This document shows positions 6,316 through 12,825 of a stretch of 14,214 nucleotides of DNA, one piece after another. The position numbers were made by a program, and so were the translations under genes. Positions within the stretch are counted from its first letter, which is position 1. Every line of letters begins with the position of its first letter. The notes beneath the pieces are model-generated. The model made no database searches. It was not told the DNA's origin and saw only the letters and a list, made by a program, of their open reading frames with translations. This DNA comes from Deltaproteobacteria bacterium (GTDB taxonomy: Bacteria; Desulfobacterota; Desulfobacteria; Desulfobacterales; JAFDCJ01): positions 1-14,214 of the forward strand of contig JAJRVC010000455.1 of the NCBI GenBank assembly GCA_024277475.1. The letters are read 5' to 3'.

Positions 6316-7533
6316 ATGGGAAATAAAGTAAACGTAATAATCGTCGGCACCGGTGCCCAGGGCAGCACCATTGCCATGCGACTGGATGAAGAACCGAATG
6401 TCGAAGAAATCATCTGTGCCGATTACAACTTCGACGCTGCCCAACGGTTGGGAAAAAAACTGACCAAGGCACGGGCAGTGCAGGTGGACGGCAAAGATCT
6501 CCGGGGGGTTATAGATGCTGCCGCCGGTGCCGACCTGCTGGTCAATGGGCTGCCGCCGGATTATAACCTCAACTTGATGACCGCGGCCCTTCAGGGCCGC
6601 ATGAATTACCAGGACCTGGCCTCCGGACCGGTGGAAGACATTGATTTTGTGGGGGCCGTCAAACGCCAGCTGGCCCTTGACGGGCAATTCAAGGCAGCCG
6701 GGCTAAGTGCCCTGATCAACACCGGCTCTGCGCCGGGCCTGGTTAACGTGGTCGCCCGCCATTCGGCGGACAAGCTGGACACCTGTGAGCGTATCGACAT
6801 ATATGTTTATGACGGAATCTGGACCAACAAATTTATCCCCTTCTGGTGGTCGCCGCAAACAGCATTTGGCGACATGGCAGCCCAACCGGTTAATTATGAA
6901 AACGGGGAATATAAGTTGGTTTCACCGTTTAACAATCCGGAGATGATTGAATTTCGTGGGCTCGGACCGCGTCGCATGGTGGACCATGAGCATGAAGAAC
7001 CGGTGACGTTCGGAATGTTTTTCAAGGGGCTCAAAGCCGCAACATTCAAGTACGGCGGTCCCGCCTGCGAACTGGCGGAATCTCTTTACAAAATGGGGTT
7101 ACTGAATGAAGAGCCTGTAGAGCTGGATGGGAACTCCGTCGTTCCGTTGAAGCTGGTATGCAAACTGACGCCCCCCGCGCCTTCTAATCCCGAAAGCATA
7201 AAAGATGCCCTTTCGGAAGGTATGGCCATGGAAGAGGGCACCACCTTGATTCGCGTCCAGGGCAAAAAAGACGGTCAATCCGTTCGTTTTGATAATTACA
7301 TAAATGCACCCGGTCTGACGGTTTGCTTTGAAAAATACGGGATTTCCCATGAGTCCTTTCTGACCGGCCAATCCGCCTTTCTGTTTGCCAAGCTGTTCGT
7401 CAACAATATGATTGAAACAACGGGGGTGTTCCCGCCGGAAATGCTTGATCCGGAGCCCAGAAATTATTATCTAAGGCAAGCCGCCAAATTGGGAATCACG
7501 GTGGATGAGATTGAAGAAACGAGGCTGTTCTAA
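6316..7533 (+). CDS. Saccharopine dehydrogenase-like NAD(P)-dependent oxidoreductase
   Basis: This 405-residue protein has the saccharopine reductase/lysine dehydrogenase architecture. The N-terminal Rossmann domain has VGTGAQG (G11, G13, G16) and an acidic residue after strand 2 (CADYN). A central segment carries INTGSAPGLVNVVARHSADK, comparable with the PGMINILSGYGA-type motif of bacterial lysine dehydrogenases. The C-terminal catalytic/dimer domain closes with TTGVFPPEMLDP. The ATG at 6316 with AAAGG six bases upstream is preferred. The ATG at 6277 has no ribosome binding site and lies in a repeat. Family members oxidise or reductively form C-N bonds of amino acids (saccharopine, lysine, carboxynorspermidine), so a role in lysine or polyamine metabolism fits. 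The substrate is undetermined. It is divergent from the Lrp-like gene and lies 510 bp before the patA-like gene. A decayed paralog lies on the other side of the regulator. Confidence 0.85.
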   Translation: MGNKVNVIIVGTGAQGSTIAMRLDEEPNVEEIICADYNFDAAQRLGKKLTKARAVQVDGKDLRGVIDAAAGADLLVNGLPPDYNLNLMTAALQGRMNYQDLASGPVEDIDFVGAVKRQLALDGQFKAAGLSALINTGSAPGLVNVVARHSADKLDTCERIDIYVYDGIWTNKFIPFWWSPQTAFGDMAAQPVNYENGEYKLVSPFNNPEMIEFRGLGPRRMVDHEHEEPVTFGMFFKGLKAATFKYGGPACELAESLYKMGLLNEEPVELDGNSVVPLKLVCKLTPPAPSNPESIKDALSEGMAMEEGTTLIRVQGKKDGQSVRFDNYINAPGLTVCFEKYGISHESFLTGQSAFLFAKLFVNNMIETTGVFPPEMLDPEPRNYYLRQAAKLGITVDEIEETRLF

Positions 7534-7576
7534 AGTGAGTCCATTTTTAAGGGCTAAATTAGAGGATTCAATAAAA

Positions 7577-7669
7577 TGATGTGGCCGCAAAAAGGCACAA
7601 AAAGCTCAAAACTAAAATTTCGTACTTAATAATTTCAATAAATTATGAAGTCAAGATTCGAGAATTTTG
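7577..7669 (+). repeat. Family B inverted repeat, left copy (93 bp)
   Basis: It runs from TGATGTGGCCGCAAAAAGGC to AGAATTTTG. By hand alignment it matches the reverse complement of 9718-9810 at 81 of 93 positions with no gaps. Most differences are transitions. The two copies face each other around the patA-like gene. Confidence 0.85.
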
Positions 7670-7722
7670 ACTTTTTACGAGATTGTCATAAAATGACTGA
7701 CGCCAAAAACTCCAGTCTACCA

Positions 7723-7820
7723 GGGTTCTGGGTTCAGAGGTTCAGGGTTCTGGGTTCAGAGGTTCAGAGGTTCTGGGTTCAGAGGTTCAGGGTTCAGGGT
7801 TCAGAGGTTGAAGGGTTCAG
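7723..7820. repeat. GGTTC tract, copy 3 (best preserved, 12 exact units)
   Basis: Twelve GGTTC units are joined by TG, AG or AGA, giving a mixed 7- and 8-bp period, with one GGTTG unit near the 3' end. It produces a spurious reading frame rich in GSEVQRF-like words. It lies between the oxidoreductase and patA-like genes. Confidence 0.92.
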
Positions 7821-7881
7821 TGTTAAGGCTGAAAAGCTGAAAGGGAAAAAACAGGCGACGTACTCAATAATCTTAAGCTTC

Positions 7882-7950
7882 TAAATGTATTCTGTCTGCT
7901 TTAAAGAGATTTAGCGACATACGGTGCAAGCGTTTCCAACCTTCGATGTT
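7882..7950 (-). repeat. Dispersed repeat family C, copy 3 (reverse orientation, partial)
   Basis: On the minus strand this reads ATCGAAGGTTGGAAACGCTT, then GCTAAATCTCTTTAAAGCAG and ACAGAATACATTTA. It matches copy 2 (GAAGGAAGGAAACGCTTC, then GCTAAATCTTTTACAAAACA). It lacks the TTCGATG units. Confidence 0.7.
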
Positions 7951-7959
7951 TATCTTCTC

Positions 7960-8005
7960 TTTCTGAGTCCTCTGCGCCTCAAGCGAAACGGGCGGTGAAA
8001 CAGTT
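7960..8005. repeat. Degenerate CTCTGCGCCTC-type repeat
   Basis: TCTTTCTGAGTCCTCTGCGC followed by CTCAAGCGAAACGGGCGGTG resembles a worn copy of the CTCTGTGCCTCTGTGGTGA-type sequence. A cleaner copy is CACCACAGAGGCACAGAGA at 9582-9600. No function is evident. With the other repeats it fills the 510-bp gap before patA. Confidence 0.4.
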
Positions 8006-8043
8006 AAAACGAAATTAGTTTATTCATCAAAAGGAGAAAAAAA

Positions 8044-9402
8044 ATGAGTGAGTACAAAGGTGCGGTATTACAGGAGGCATCACGGATATTGGATTATATT
8101 TTAAAGGAAGAACTCAACGAGGAAGAGAAGGATCGGGTCATCCTTGATTCCATTGAAAACTTTAACGAACATGTAAACCCGGGATGGCTCAAATATCGCA
8201 AATCCGTTTCAACCGATGCCGCTGTTGTCGAATGGGAAGATTCACAGGAAACATTCAAAGATACCCACGGCAATGAATTTATCGACTGTCTCGGGGGGTT
8301 CGGCATTTATACGGCCGGGCACAGAAATCCTGAAATTGTAAAGGCGCTAGCGGCTCAGCTCAACCGCTATGCGCTTCACAGCCAGGAACTGGTCGATCCG
8401 TTACGGGGATATCTGGCCAAACTGCTGGCCATGTGTACCCCCGGTGACTTGAAATATGCCTTTTTTTGCAACGGGGGTGCCGAAGCCAACGAAATGGCGC
8501 TCAAGCTGGCCCGCCTGGCATCCGGCAAACATTATTTTATTTCTACCGTTAACGGCTTTCATGGAAAATCATTGGGGGCGGTGTCCGTCACCGGCAAGGG
8601 AGGCTACCGAAAACCGTACCTGCCAATGATCCAGGGGGTGCAGCACGTGGAATTCGGCAATGCCGATGCGGCTGAAAGCGCCATTAAAAATCTGATCGCC
8701 GTGGGCGAAACCGTAGCCGGCATGATCGTGGAACCGATCCAGGGCGAGGCTGGAATCGTGCTGCCGCCGCACGATTACCTGCAAAAGCTGCGTGCCGTCT
8801 GCGATAAATATGAAGTGTTTTTAATTTTGGATGAAATTCAAACCGGCATGGGGCGTACCGGAACCCTGTGGGCCTGTGAGTATTTCGGAGTGGTGCCGGA
8901 TATTCTCACTTTCGGTAAAGCGTTCGGTGGGGGGGTCATGCCGATTACGGGCATAATCGCCAGACCGCATCTGTGGGTCGAAGAATTACAGGACAACCCC
9001 TGGATCCTGGGATCTCCGACCTTTGGCGGCAACCCCCTGGCCTGTGCGGCCGCCATTGCCGCCATCAAATTTACTCTGGAAAATGACCTGCCGGCCCAAA
9101 TTCAAAAAAAAGGTGATTATTTCATGCAAAAATTGGCAGGGCTGCAGGAGAAGCATGCGATCCTGGTTGACGTCAGAGGCAAGGGGCTGCTCATCGGTCT
9201 GGAGTACCCGACCCCGGAAATAGGCTGGGCGGTATCCAAAGGCCTTTTCAAACGGGGAGTGGTAACCGGCGGCACCTTAAACAATGCCAGGGTCAACCGC
9301 ATCGAACCGCCGGGAATTATCAGCTATGAGACCATTGACACGGTCATTGGCAGGCTGGATGAAACGCTTGCTGAGGTGGCGGAAGAATTCGGCGATAGTT
9401 AG
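8044..9402 (+). CDS. patA: Putrescine-type class III aminotransferase (PatA-like)
   Basis: This 452-residue PLP enzyme closely resembles E. coli PatA (459 aa), which moves the amino group of putrescine to 2-oxoglutarate, giving 4-aminobutanal and glutamate. Shared stretches include FNEHVNPGWLKYRKSV, EFIDCLGGFGI, HSQELVDPLRG, FHGKSLGA and GTLNNARVNRIEPP. D263 in LILDEIQTGMGRTG should contact the PLP ring nitrogen. K292 in TFGKAFGGGVMP is the Schiff-base lysine. The motif CNGGAEANE is the phosphate-binding turn, where PatA has CNSGTESVE. A strong AAGGAG lies eight bases before the ATG. An N-terminal helical extension (about 1-45) is typical of this subgroup. With the PuuB-like flavoprotein and Lrp-like regulator it suggests diamine catabolism; cadaverine or a related diamine is also possible. 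The gene is enclosed by inverted 93-bp repeats and followed nine bases after its stop by a large palindrome. Confidence 0.92.
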   Translation: MSEYKGAVLQEASRILDYILKEELNEEEKDRVILDSIENFNEHVNPGWLKYRKSVSTDAAVVEWEDSQETFKDTHGNEFIDCLGGFGIYTAGHRNPEIVKALAAQLNRYALHSQELVDPLRGYLAKLLAMCTPGDLKYAFFCNGGAEANEMALKLARLASGKHYFISTVNGFHGKSLGAVSVTGKGGYRKPYLPMIQGVQHVEFGNADAAESAIKNLIAVGETVAGMIVEPIQGEAGIVLPPHDYLQKLRAVCDKYEVFLILDEIQTGMGRTGTLWACEYFGVVPDILTFGKAFGGGVMPITGIIARPHLWVEELQDNPWILGSPTFGGNPLACAAAIAAIKFTLENDLPAQIQKKGDYFMQKLAGLQEKHAILVDVRGKGLLIGLEYPTPEIGWAVSKGLFKRGVVTGGTLNNARVNRIEPPGIISYETIDTVIGRLDETLAEVAEEFGDS

Positions 9403-9411
9403 GGCTCACTC

Positions 9412-9549
9412 AAAAATAACTTCACATTTTGGTCGCCGATCCATCCCGTCCGGCTGCGTTGCGGAAGCTCGAAATATGCTTGATATTCCTGTGCTTCCGC
9501 GTCTTGCCGGCCGGGCGCCTCAACTTCCAAAATTGTGAATTTATTTCTT
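9412..9549. repeat. ~138-bp palindromic element after patA
   Basis: The outer arm AAAAATAACTTCACATTTTGG (one base over its 20-base core) at 9412-9432 is matched in reverse complement by 9527-9549, with few mismatches and one gap. The inner arm GCGGAAGC (9461-9468) pairs perfectly with GCTTCCGC (9493-9500), and CCGGC/GCCGG pairs lie between. Outer and inner arms share the same centre (9480.5), so the element can form one long hairpin. It may be a MITE- or REP-like unit, and it could also end patA transcription. Confidence 0.85.
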
Positions 9550-9581
9550 CGTAAACCCTTAGAATGGTGGTATTTGATCTC

Positions 9582-9600
9582 ACCACAGAGGCACAGAGAT
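9582..9600. repeat. CACCACAGAGGCACAGAGA short repeat
   Basis: This is a clean copy of a short sequence that recurs in worn form at about 7960-8005 and 2992-3016. It lies in the non-coding stretch after the palindrome. Confidence 0.45.
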
Positions 9601-9654
9601 GCATTTTTCATTTACCGGAGGACGAACATTAATGTATAAAATCCGATCAGTCAT

Positions 9655-9675
9655 CCCGTCTCGGCGGGGGAGACG
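9655..9675. repeat. Small perfect hairpin CCGTCTC/GAGACGG
   Basis: CCGTCTC and GAGACGG are perfect 7-bp arms around GGCGGGG. No T-run follows on either strand, so it is not an obvious terminator. It lies within a short basic reading frame (9632-9736) that I do not accept as a gene. Confidence 0.45.
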
Positions 9676-9717
9676 GCGGCAAACGAAAAGCATCAATCGA
9701 AGGTATAGGTTTTTTTA

Positions 9718-9810
9718 CAAAATTCTTGAATTTTGATCTTATAACCTATTGTAATTATTAAGTGTGAAATTTTATTTTTGTGCTTTTTGTGCCTTTTTGC
9801 GGCCACATCA
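9718..9810 (-). repeat. Family B inverted repeat, right copy (93 bp)
   Basis: This is the reverse-complement partner of 7577-7669, the same length with 12 mismatches. Its outer end (CCACATCA) overlaps the stop codon of the small membrane protein gene that follows on the minus strand. A run of TTCAATG/TTCGATG units begins right beside it. Confidence 0.85.
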
Positions 9811-10134
9811 ATGTTCAATGTTCGATGTTCGATGTTCATCACCTTTCGACCCCTGAGCCTTTGCACCCGTGAACACCGACCCTGGTTTTTTGGTTTGTCT
9901 GCGGACTCCCACCAGACCGATCAATCCAGTGGAAATCAAAAATAGTATTGGGCTGTTATTGCGAATGTCCCCCGCTAGGGTGTTGCCGGTTTGGCTGTCA
10001 TTTTTCAGCTCTTTTTGGAGTTCACCATTGATATAAGTATGATCGTAATGGGTGGAGATCGTCCATCCCGTAATTGATAATCCCGTCATTAAAACTACTA
10101 AAAGAAAAATTAGTTTGTATTTTTTAAGTTTCAT
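9808..10134 (-). CDS. Small membrane/secreted protein with sorting-tail-like C-terminal anchor
   Basis: This 108-residue protein matches no family I recognise. Residues 1-25 (KLKKYKLIFLLVVLMTG) look like a signal peptide or first membrane segment. A hydrophilic part of about 45 residues follows, with TYINGELQKELKND. A second hydrophobic stretch (SPILFLISTGLIGLVGVRRQ) then ends in Arg-Arg. That tripartite end resembles PEP-CTERM-type exosortase tails, which usually read PEP-hydrophobic-GLxGLRRR, but the PEP signature itself is missing (NNSP instead). After it come about 25 residues (SVFTGAKAQGSKGDEHRTSN and on) encoded by dispersed TTCGATG/GGTTC-type repeat DNA. That is unusual, because such tails normally stop soon after the arginines. 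The ATG at 10134 has AGG seven bases upstream; the TTG at 10140 has none. Confidence 0.55.
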   Translation of the reverse strand: MKLKKYKLIFLLVVLMTGLSITGWTISTHYDHTYINGELQKELKNDSQTGNTLAGDIRNNSPILFLISTGLIGLVGVRRQTKKPGSVFTGAKAQGSKGDEHRTSNIEH

Positions 10135-10140
10135 TTTCAA

Positions 10141-10433
10141 ACCTGCCTTTTTTTCAACAACGATTTACAGCCTGTAACCGCAATCCGGTTTGATTCCTTT
10201 CTAACGAGGCCTTTGAGTCTTTATTGCCTTCTTTGTCCTTAACCCCTGTACGTTGAACCCTGAACCTGTGAACGGTTACGAAATATTCTGTCTCTCACAT
10301 TCTTCAATAACTATACCAAACAGACATTTGTTCCTGAAAAAAAGCAGATATTAACTTAACCAACTGTATTTATAGTATATAAAAAATTGCTTTTACTTCA
10401 AATCATGTCCGACATCGAACCTTAAATTTTTGA
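10141..10433. repeat. Intergenic stretch with family D block copy (10252-10280)
   Basis: No gene is seen. At 10240-10280 the sequence CGTTGAACCCTGAACCTGTG plus AACGGTTACG repeats the 3' block of family D. A worn GCCTTTGAGTCTTTATTGCC-type repeat precedes it at about 10208-10238. The remainder is A/T rich without recognisable signals. Confidence 0.55.
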
Positions 10434-10498
10434 ATTGTGAAAAAGTTTTCACAATATTATTGGGTATATTTATAAATATAGGAAAAAGTTTTCACAAT
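10434..10498. promoter_or_regulatory. Candidate operator: near-perfect palindrome plus second copy
   Basis: ATTGTGAAAA (10434-10443) and TTTTCACAAT (10446-10455) are perfect inverted 10-bp arms separated by AG. A 17-bp direct copy, GAAAAAGTTTTCACAAT, recurs at 10482-10498, 43 bases after the end of the palindrome. The DNA between is A/T rich (GGTATATTTATAAATATA). The TGTGA/TCACA half sites are spaced 8 rather than the 6 of CRP/HcpR-type sites. No convincing gene starts nearby. Confidence 0.5.
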
Positions 10499-10723
10499 TT
10501 TAGGCGGGAGTTTTAAAGGTGATTAATGCCGGGGCCGGGTAGGGGGGTAAATCACGGCTGTTGGTAAATGGCAGTCATTTATTGCTTATGTGAAACGCCA
10601 AATGGCAGGGTTTTTCGATTCCTAAACCGGCTGATTGGGTCGCCGGACGGAACAGCGAACCGCAGAATATTGAATATCGAATGTCGAAGGAAGGAAACGC
10701 TTCAGGCTACGACCCGACAGGTT
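10499..10723. other. Non-coding stretch with repeat-derived sequence
   Basis: The stretch contains G-rich GCCGGGGCCGGGTAGGGGGG (10528-10547). It then has a block reading CGGAACAGCGAACCGCAGAA, TATTGAATATCGAATGTCGA and AGGAAGGAAACGC (10647-10700), which I take to be part of the dispersed repeat leading into family C copy 2. An open frame through here (10568-10972) is repeat-derived and has no ribosome binding site. Confidence 0.45.
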
Positions 10724-10810
10724 GCTAAATCTTTTACAAAACAGACAGAATACATTCATTCGATGTTCGACGTTCATCAGTTTCTTACATTATGTTGTTG
10801 GAAAAATCTT
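10724..10810 (+). repeat. Dispersed repeat family C, copy 2
   Basis: GCTAAATCTTTTACAAAACA, then the AGACAGAATACATT core, TTCGATGTTCGACGTTC, AGTTTCTT and CTTACATTATGTTGTTGG follow in one unbroken run. It is shorter than copy 1 by the absence of an ~80-base internal block and of some TTCGATG units. Confidence 0.78.
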
Positions 10811-10820
10811 ACTAAGTGCC

Positions 10821-10853
10821 TAAAAAAAAAAGCACCAGCCATGCCGCCGGTGC
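10821..10853 (-). terminator. Rho-independent terminator of the beta-barrel gene
   Basis: On the minus strand GCACCGGC pairs with GCTGGTGC (one G-T step) around a short loop, and ten T follow directly. It lies about 100 bases past the stop of the outer-membrane protein gene. This is the clearest intrinsic terminator in the window. Confidence 0.85.
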
Positions 10854-10949
10854 CCTTCTCGATTTATATGTCGTTTAGATGGTTAGGGATCATCCCTCTC
10901 GCCGTCCGGTTTTTGCCTTTCAGCCTTGAGCTTTCAGCTTCGTTGCCCC

Positions 10950-12122
10950 TTACCATGTTTTGGGAAAGTTAAAAGTGAGCTGGAGCCATATGCGATGACG
11001 ATCTTTTTTGGGGTTTCCTTTCCTGTCAAGCTCTGTTTGCTGGTTAAAACTATAAAGCAGCCGTAAAAGATGATCCTCTGTCAGCCGGTAGAAGGCGGAT
11101 GGACTGACGTCAAAATACCATCTGTCATCATCGTTCTCCGGACTATCTTCTATCAGGTTGGAATAATAGATGTTTCCTCTGAAACCGAGACCAAATCGCC
11201 GGGACAATCGATGGTCTATATTGGTATACAACCGGGAAACATTAATTATTTCTCCATTGGATCGGGTGCGCAGATCGTTGCTAAAACCCAATAAGCCCGT
11301 TGTCACCTCGCCTTTTTTGCGCAGCCACATATCCGCTATGCCCCCCCAGTCGGTGGTGTTGCCCCTGTCATCTTTGTAATCAACGCTTGTATTTCTTACA
11401 CCGACTAAAATCGAGGTGTCGAGGGTCTCACTGAATGGATGCTCCCAGCGTAGGTTAAGAGAGGAGTTGTAGGCGTCAAAATCATCCGAATCTCCCCAAC
11501 CAAATTTTGGAAAGATGCTGATGGTATCTTTTTCGTTTTGCAATTTATGTTGATAGTATACGCTGATTGTCTGGTAGGTTGTATCCACACTTGACTTGCG
11601 TTGGTAGTCTGTTTTTTGAAAGGCATAATCGGCACCGACTTCAGTTCTTTCGGACATTGCGTAGGCAACCCCGCCGTCGGCATTATATCTGTACCGATTC
11701 TGGCGCTTGCCCACCGAACCTGTTTCATCAAGCTGGGAGTCAAGCGTTGTATCCTTGACAAAGCGGCCATCAGCCGAAACCGACCAGCGCTCCGTCAGGC
11801 GATAACTGCTTTCCAATCCATAGCGCTGGTTGATTGTATTCAGGTCTGAATTATTCCAGTAAAACATAGCATTCCAGTCTGCCAGGGCCGACAGGTTTAG
11901 AATTTCGGTGGCGTATTTGAGCTTGAGTGAAGGAATCACGTAAGAAATAAAATCATCGTTCGCTTTAGATTCGGTAAATAAAATATTGCTGTTATATTCC
12001 TCCTTGAGGCGGATAGTCGTCAGAAGAGACGTTTCGGCCGACAAAACAATCGATGTTGAAAAAAATAAAAGAATTGAAAAAGCAAACAGCACCATTTTAA
12101 TCATTTTAAATTTAAGTATCAT
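10950..12122 (-). CDS. Outer-membrane beta-barrel protein (porin-2 / PEP-CTERM-associated type)
   Basis: This 390-residue protein has a clear signal peptide (residues 1-29, basic start, hydrophobic core VLFAFSILLFFSTSIV, cleavage likely after VLSA). The mature part is a run of alternating polar/hydrophobic strands rich in Tyr, Trp and Arg, with turns such as DRGNTTD and ENDDDR. It starts with IRLKEEYNSNILFTESKAND, typical of barrel proteins of the putative porin-2 type (EYNDNIF motif) found in exopolysaccharide/exosortase loci. It ends in LQLTFNFPKTW, a strand with aromatic end. The ATG at 12122 has AGGGG six bases upstream; the in-frame ATG at 12167 would put 15 residues before the signal peptide and is rejected. 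It is likely an outer-membrane channel or assembly component for an exported polymer. Divergent from it is an envelope-anchored ATPase gene. The substrate is unknown. Confidence 0.8.
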   Translation of the reverse strand: MILKFKMIKMVLFAFSILLFFSTSIVLSAETSLLTTIRLKEEYNSNILFTESKANDDFISYVIPSLKLKYATEILNLSALADWNAMFYWNNSDLNTINQRYGLESSYRLTERWSVSADGRFVKDTTLDSQLDETGSVGKRQNRYRYNADGGVAYAMSERTEVGADYAFQKTDYQRKSSVDTTYQTISVYYQHKLQNEKDTISIFPKFGWGDSDDFDAYNSSLNLRWEHPFSETLDTSILVGVRNTSVDYKDDRGNTTDWGGIADMWLRKKGEVTTGLLGFSNDLRTRSNGEIINVSRLYTNIDHRLSRRFGLGFRGNIYYSNLIEDSPENDDDRWYFDVSPSAFYRLTEDHLLRLLYSFNQQTELDRKGNPKKDRHRIWLQLTFNFPKTW

Positions 12123-12248
12123 TTTTCGCCCCTGTAGGAATTTATAGAACAGCCAAGTCCGATACAATGTTAGATTTTAGAATTAAGAAATTTTGTCTTT
12201 TGCAAAATTGATCTGCCAGCTTCCAGCTCATAGTGAGGCGGACCTTAA

Positions 12249-12339
12249 ATTCAAAGTTTGGAGCTAAATTGGCAGTTATTTGATAAAGTGAGCATTTTAT
12301 AACCCTGAACCTTGAACCCTGAACCTGTAACCGGTTACG
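12249..12339 (+). repeat. Dispersed repeat family D, copy 2
   Basis: TTCAAAGTTTGGAGCTAAAT, TGGCAGTTATTTG, GAGCATTTTATAACCC and the CTGAACC-rich end match copy 1 (6203-6278). The 3' block is expanded here by extra CCTTGAACCCTGAA units and ends in the perfect 12-bp palindrome GTAACCGGTTAC. It lies about 130 bp upstream of the beta-barrel start, in the opposite orientation to that gene. Confidence 0.75.
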
Positions 12340-12530
12340 TTTTACCCTTATCGCAACTGTACCCTCAATTGCAACCTGAATTATCTGTAATGATAGCACA
12401 TTTCATGTTTTTCCGCCACCCGGAAATTTTATGAAATCAGTGAATATATTTCCATCTTCCCATGGTTAACACTTTTGTCTTGATTTTGAGCATTAGGATA
12501 GGTAAAAATTGCGGAGCCTTGGACGAGTTG

Positions 12531-12592
12531 AAGGTTCAGAGTTCAGAGGTTCCGGATTCCGGGGTTCATGGGTTCAGGGCTCAAAGGTTTAG
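12531..12592. repeat. GGTTC tract, copy 4 (degenerate)
   Basis: AAGGTTCAGAGTTCAGAGGT, then GGGGTTCATGGGTTCAGGG and CAAAGGTTTAG are worn GGTTCAG units. The tract lies in the non-coding gap between the divergent barrel and ATPase genes. Confidence 0.75.
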
Positions 12593-12825
12593 CGTTAAAA
12601 CGCTTAACGAAATAATTATAGCACTGAAACCTTGCGTGAAACATCATTTATTACAAAATTGTTTTTTCTGATTAAACCGGTCGCTTTGGCTGCCGGCAAC
12701 CGGGTTCGCATGAAACACCGCCTGGCCGGAACCGTGAATTGATTGAATCACAGTGCTCTGTCTTTTTAATAGTCAGTCTTCAACCATTGAACCCAGAACG
12801 TACAGCCCCGAACCCTGAAATCCGA
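12593..12825. other. Leader of the ATPase gene with inverse-oriented GGTTC repeat
   Basis: No gene is seen. The last ~40 bases (12782-12824) read TTGAACCCAGAACG then CCGAACCCTGAAATCC, the reverse orientation of the GGTTC units, and run up to the ATPase start codon. There is consequently no Shine-Dalgarno sequence in front of that gene. I see no clear promoter. Confidence 0.45.

Noticed and set aside
7723..7820. CRISPR array
   Set aside because: Units are 7-8 bp and contiguous, with no spacers and no cas genes in the window.
7645..7884. 79-codon reading frame with GSEVQRF-like repeats
   Set aside because: It is a translation of the GGTTC tract and flanking family B and C repeats, with no ribosome binding site and no family-like segment.
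9632..9736. 34-residue basic reading frame (MYKIRSVIPSRRGRRR start) with GGAGG upstream
   Set aside because: The arginine-rich part is a small perfect hairpin (CCGTCTC/GAGACGG) and the end lies in the family B repeat. The good ribosome binding site alone is not enough.
10434..10455. CRP or HcpR binding site
   Set aside because: The half sites TGTGA/TCACA match, but the spacer is 8 rather than 6 bases, so the named regulators are not supported.
10568..10972. 134-codon plus-strand reading frame
   Set aside because: It crosses dispersed repeat sequence, the beta-barrel gene's terminator on the other strand and the barrel's 3' end. There is no ribosome binding site.
12462..12671. 69-codon plus-strand frame in the gap before the ATPase
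   Set aside because: It is mostly GGTTC-tract sequence and has no ribosome binding site.
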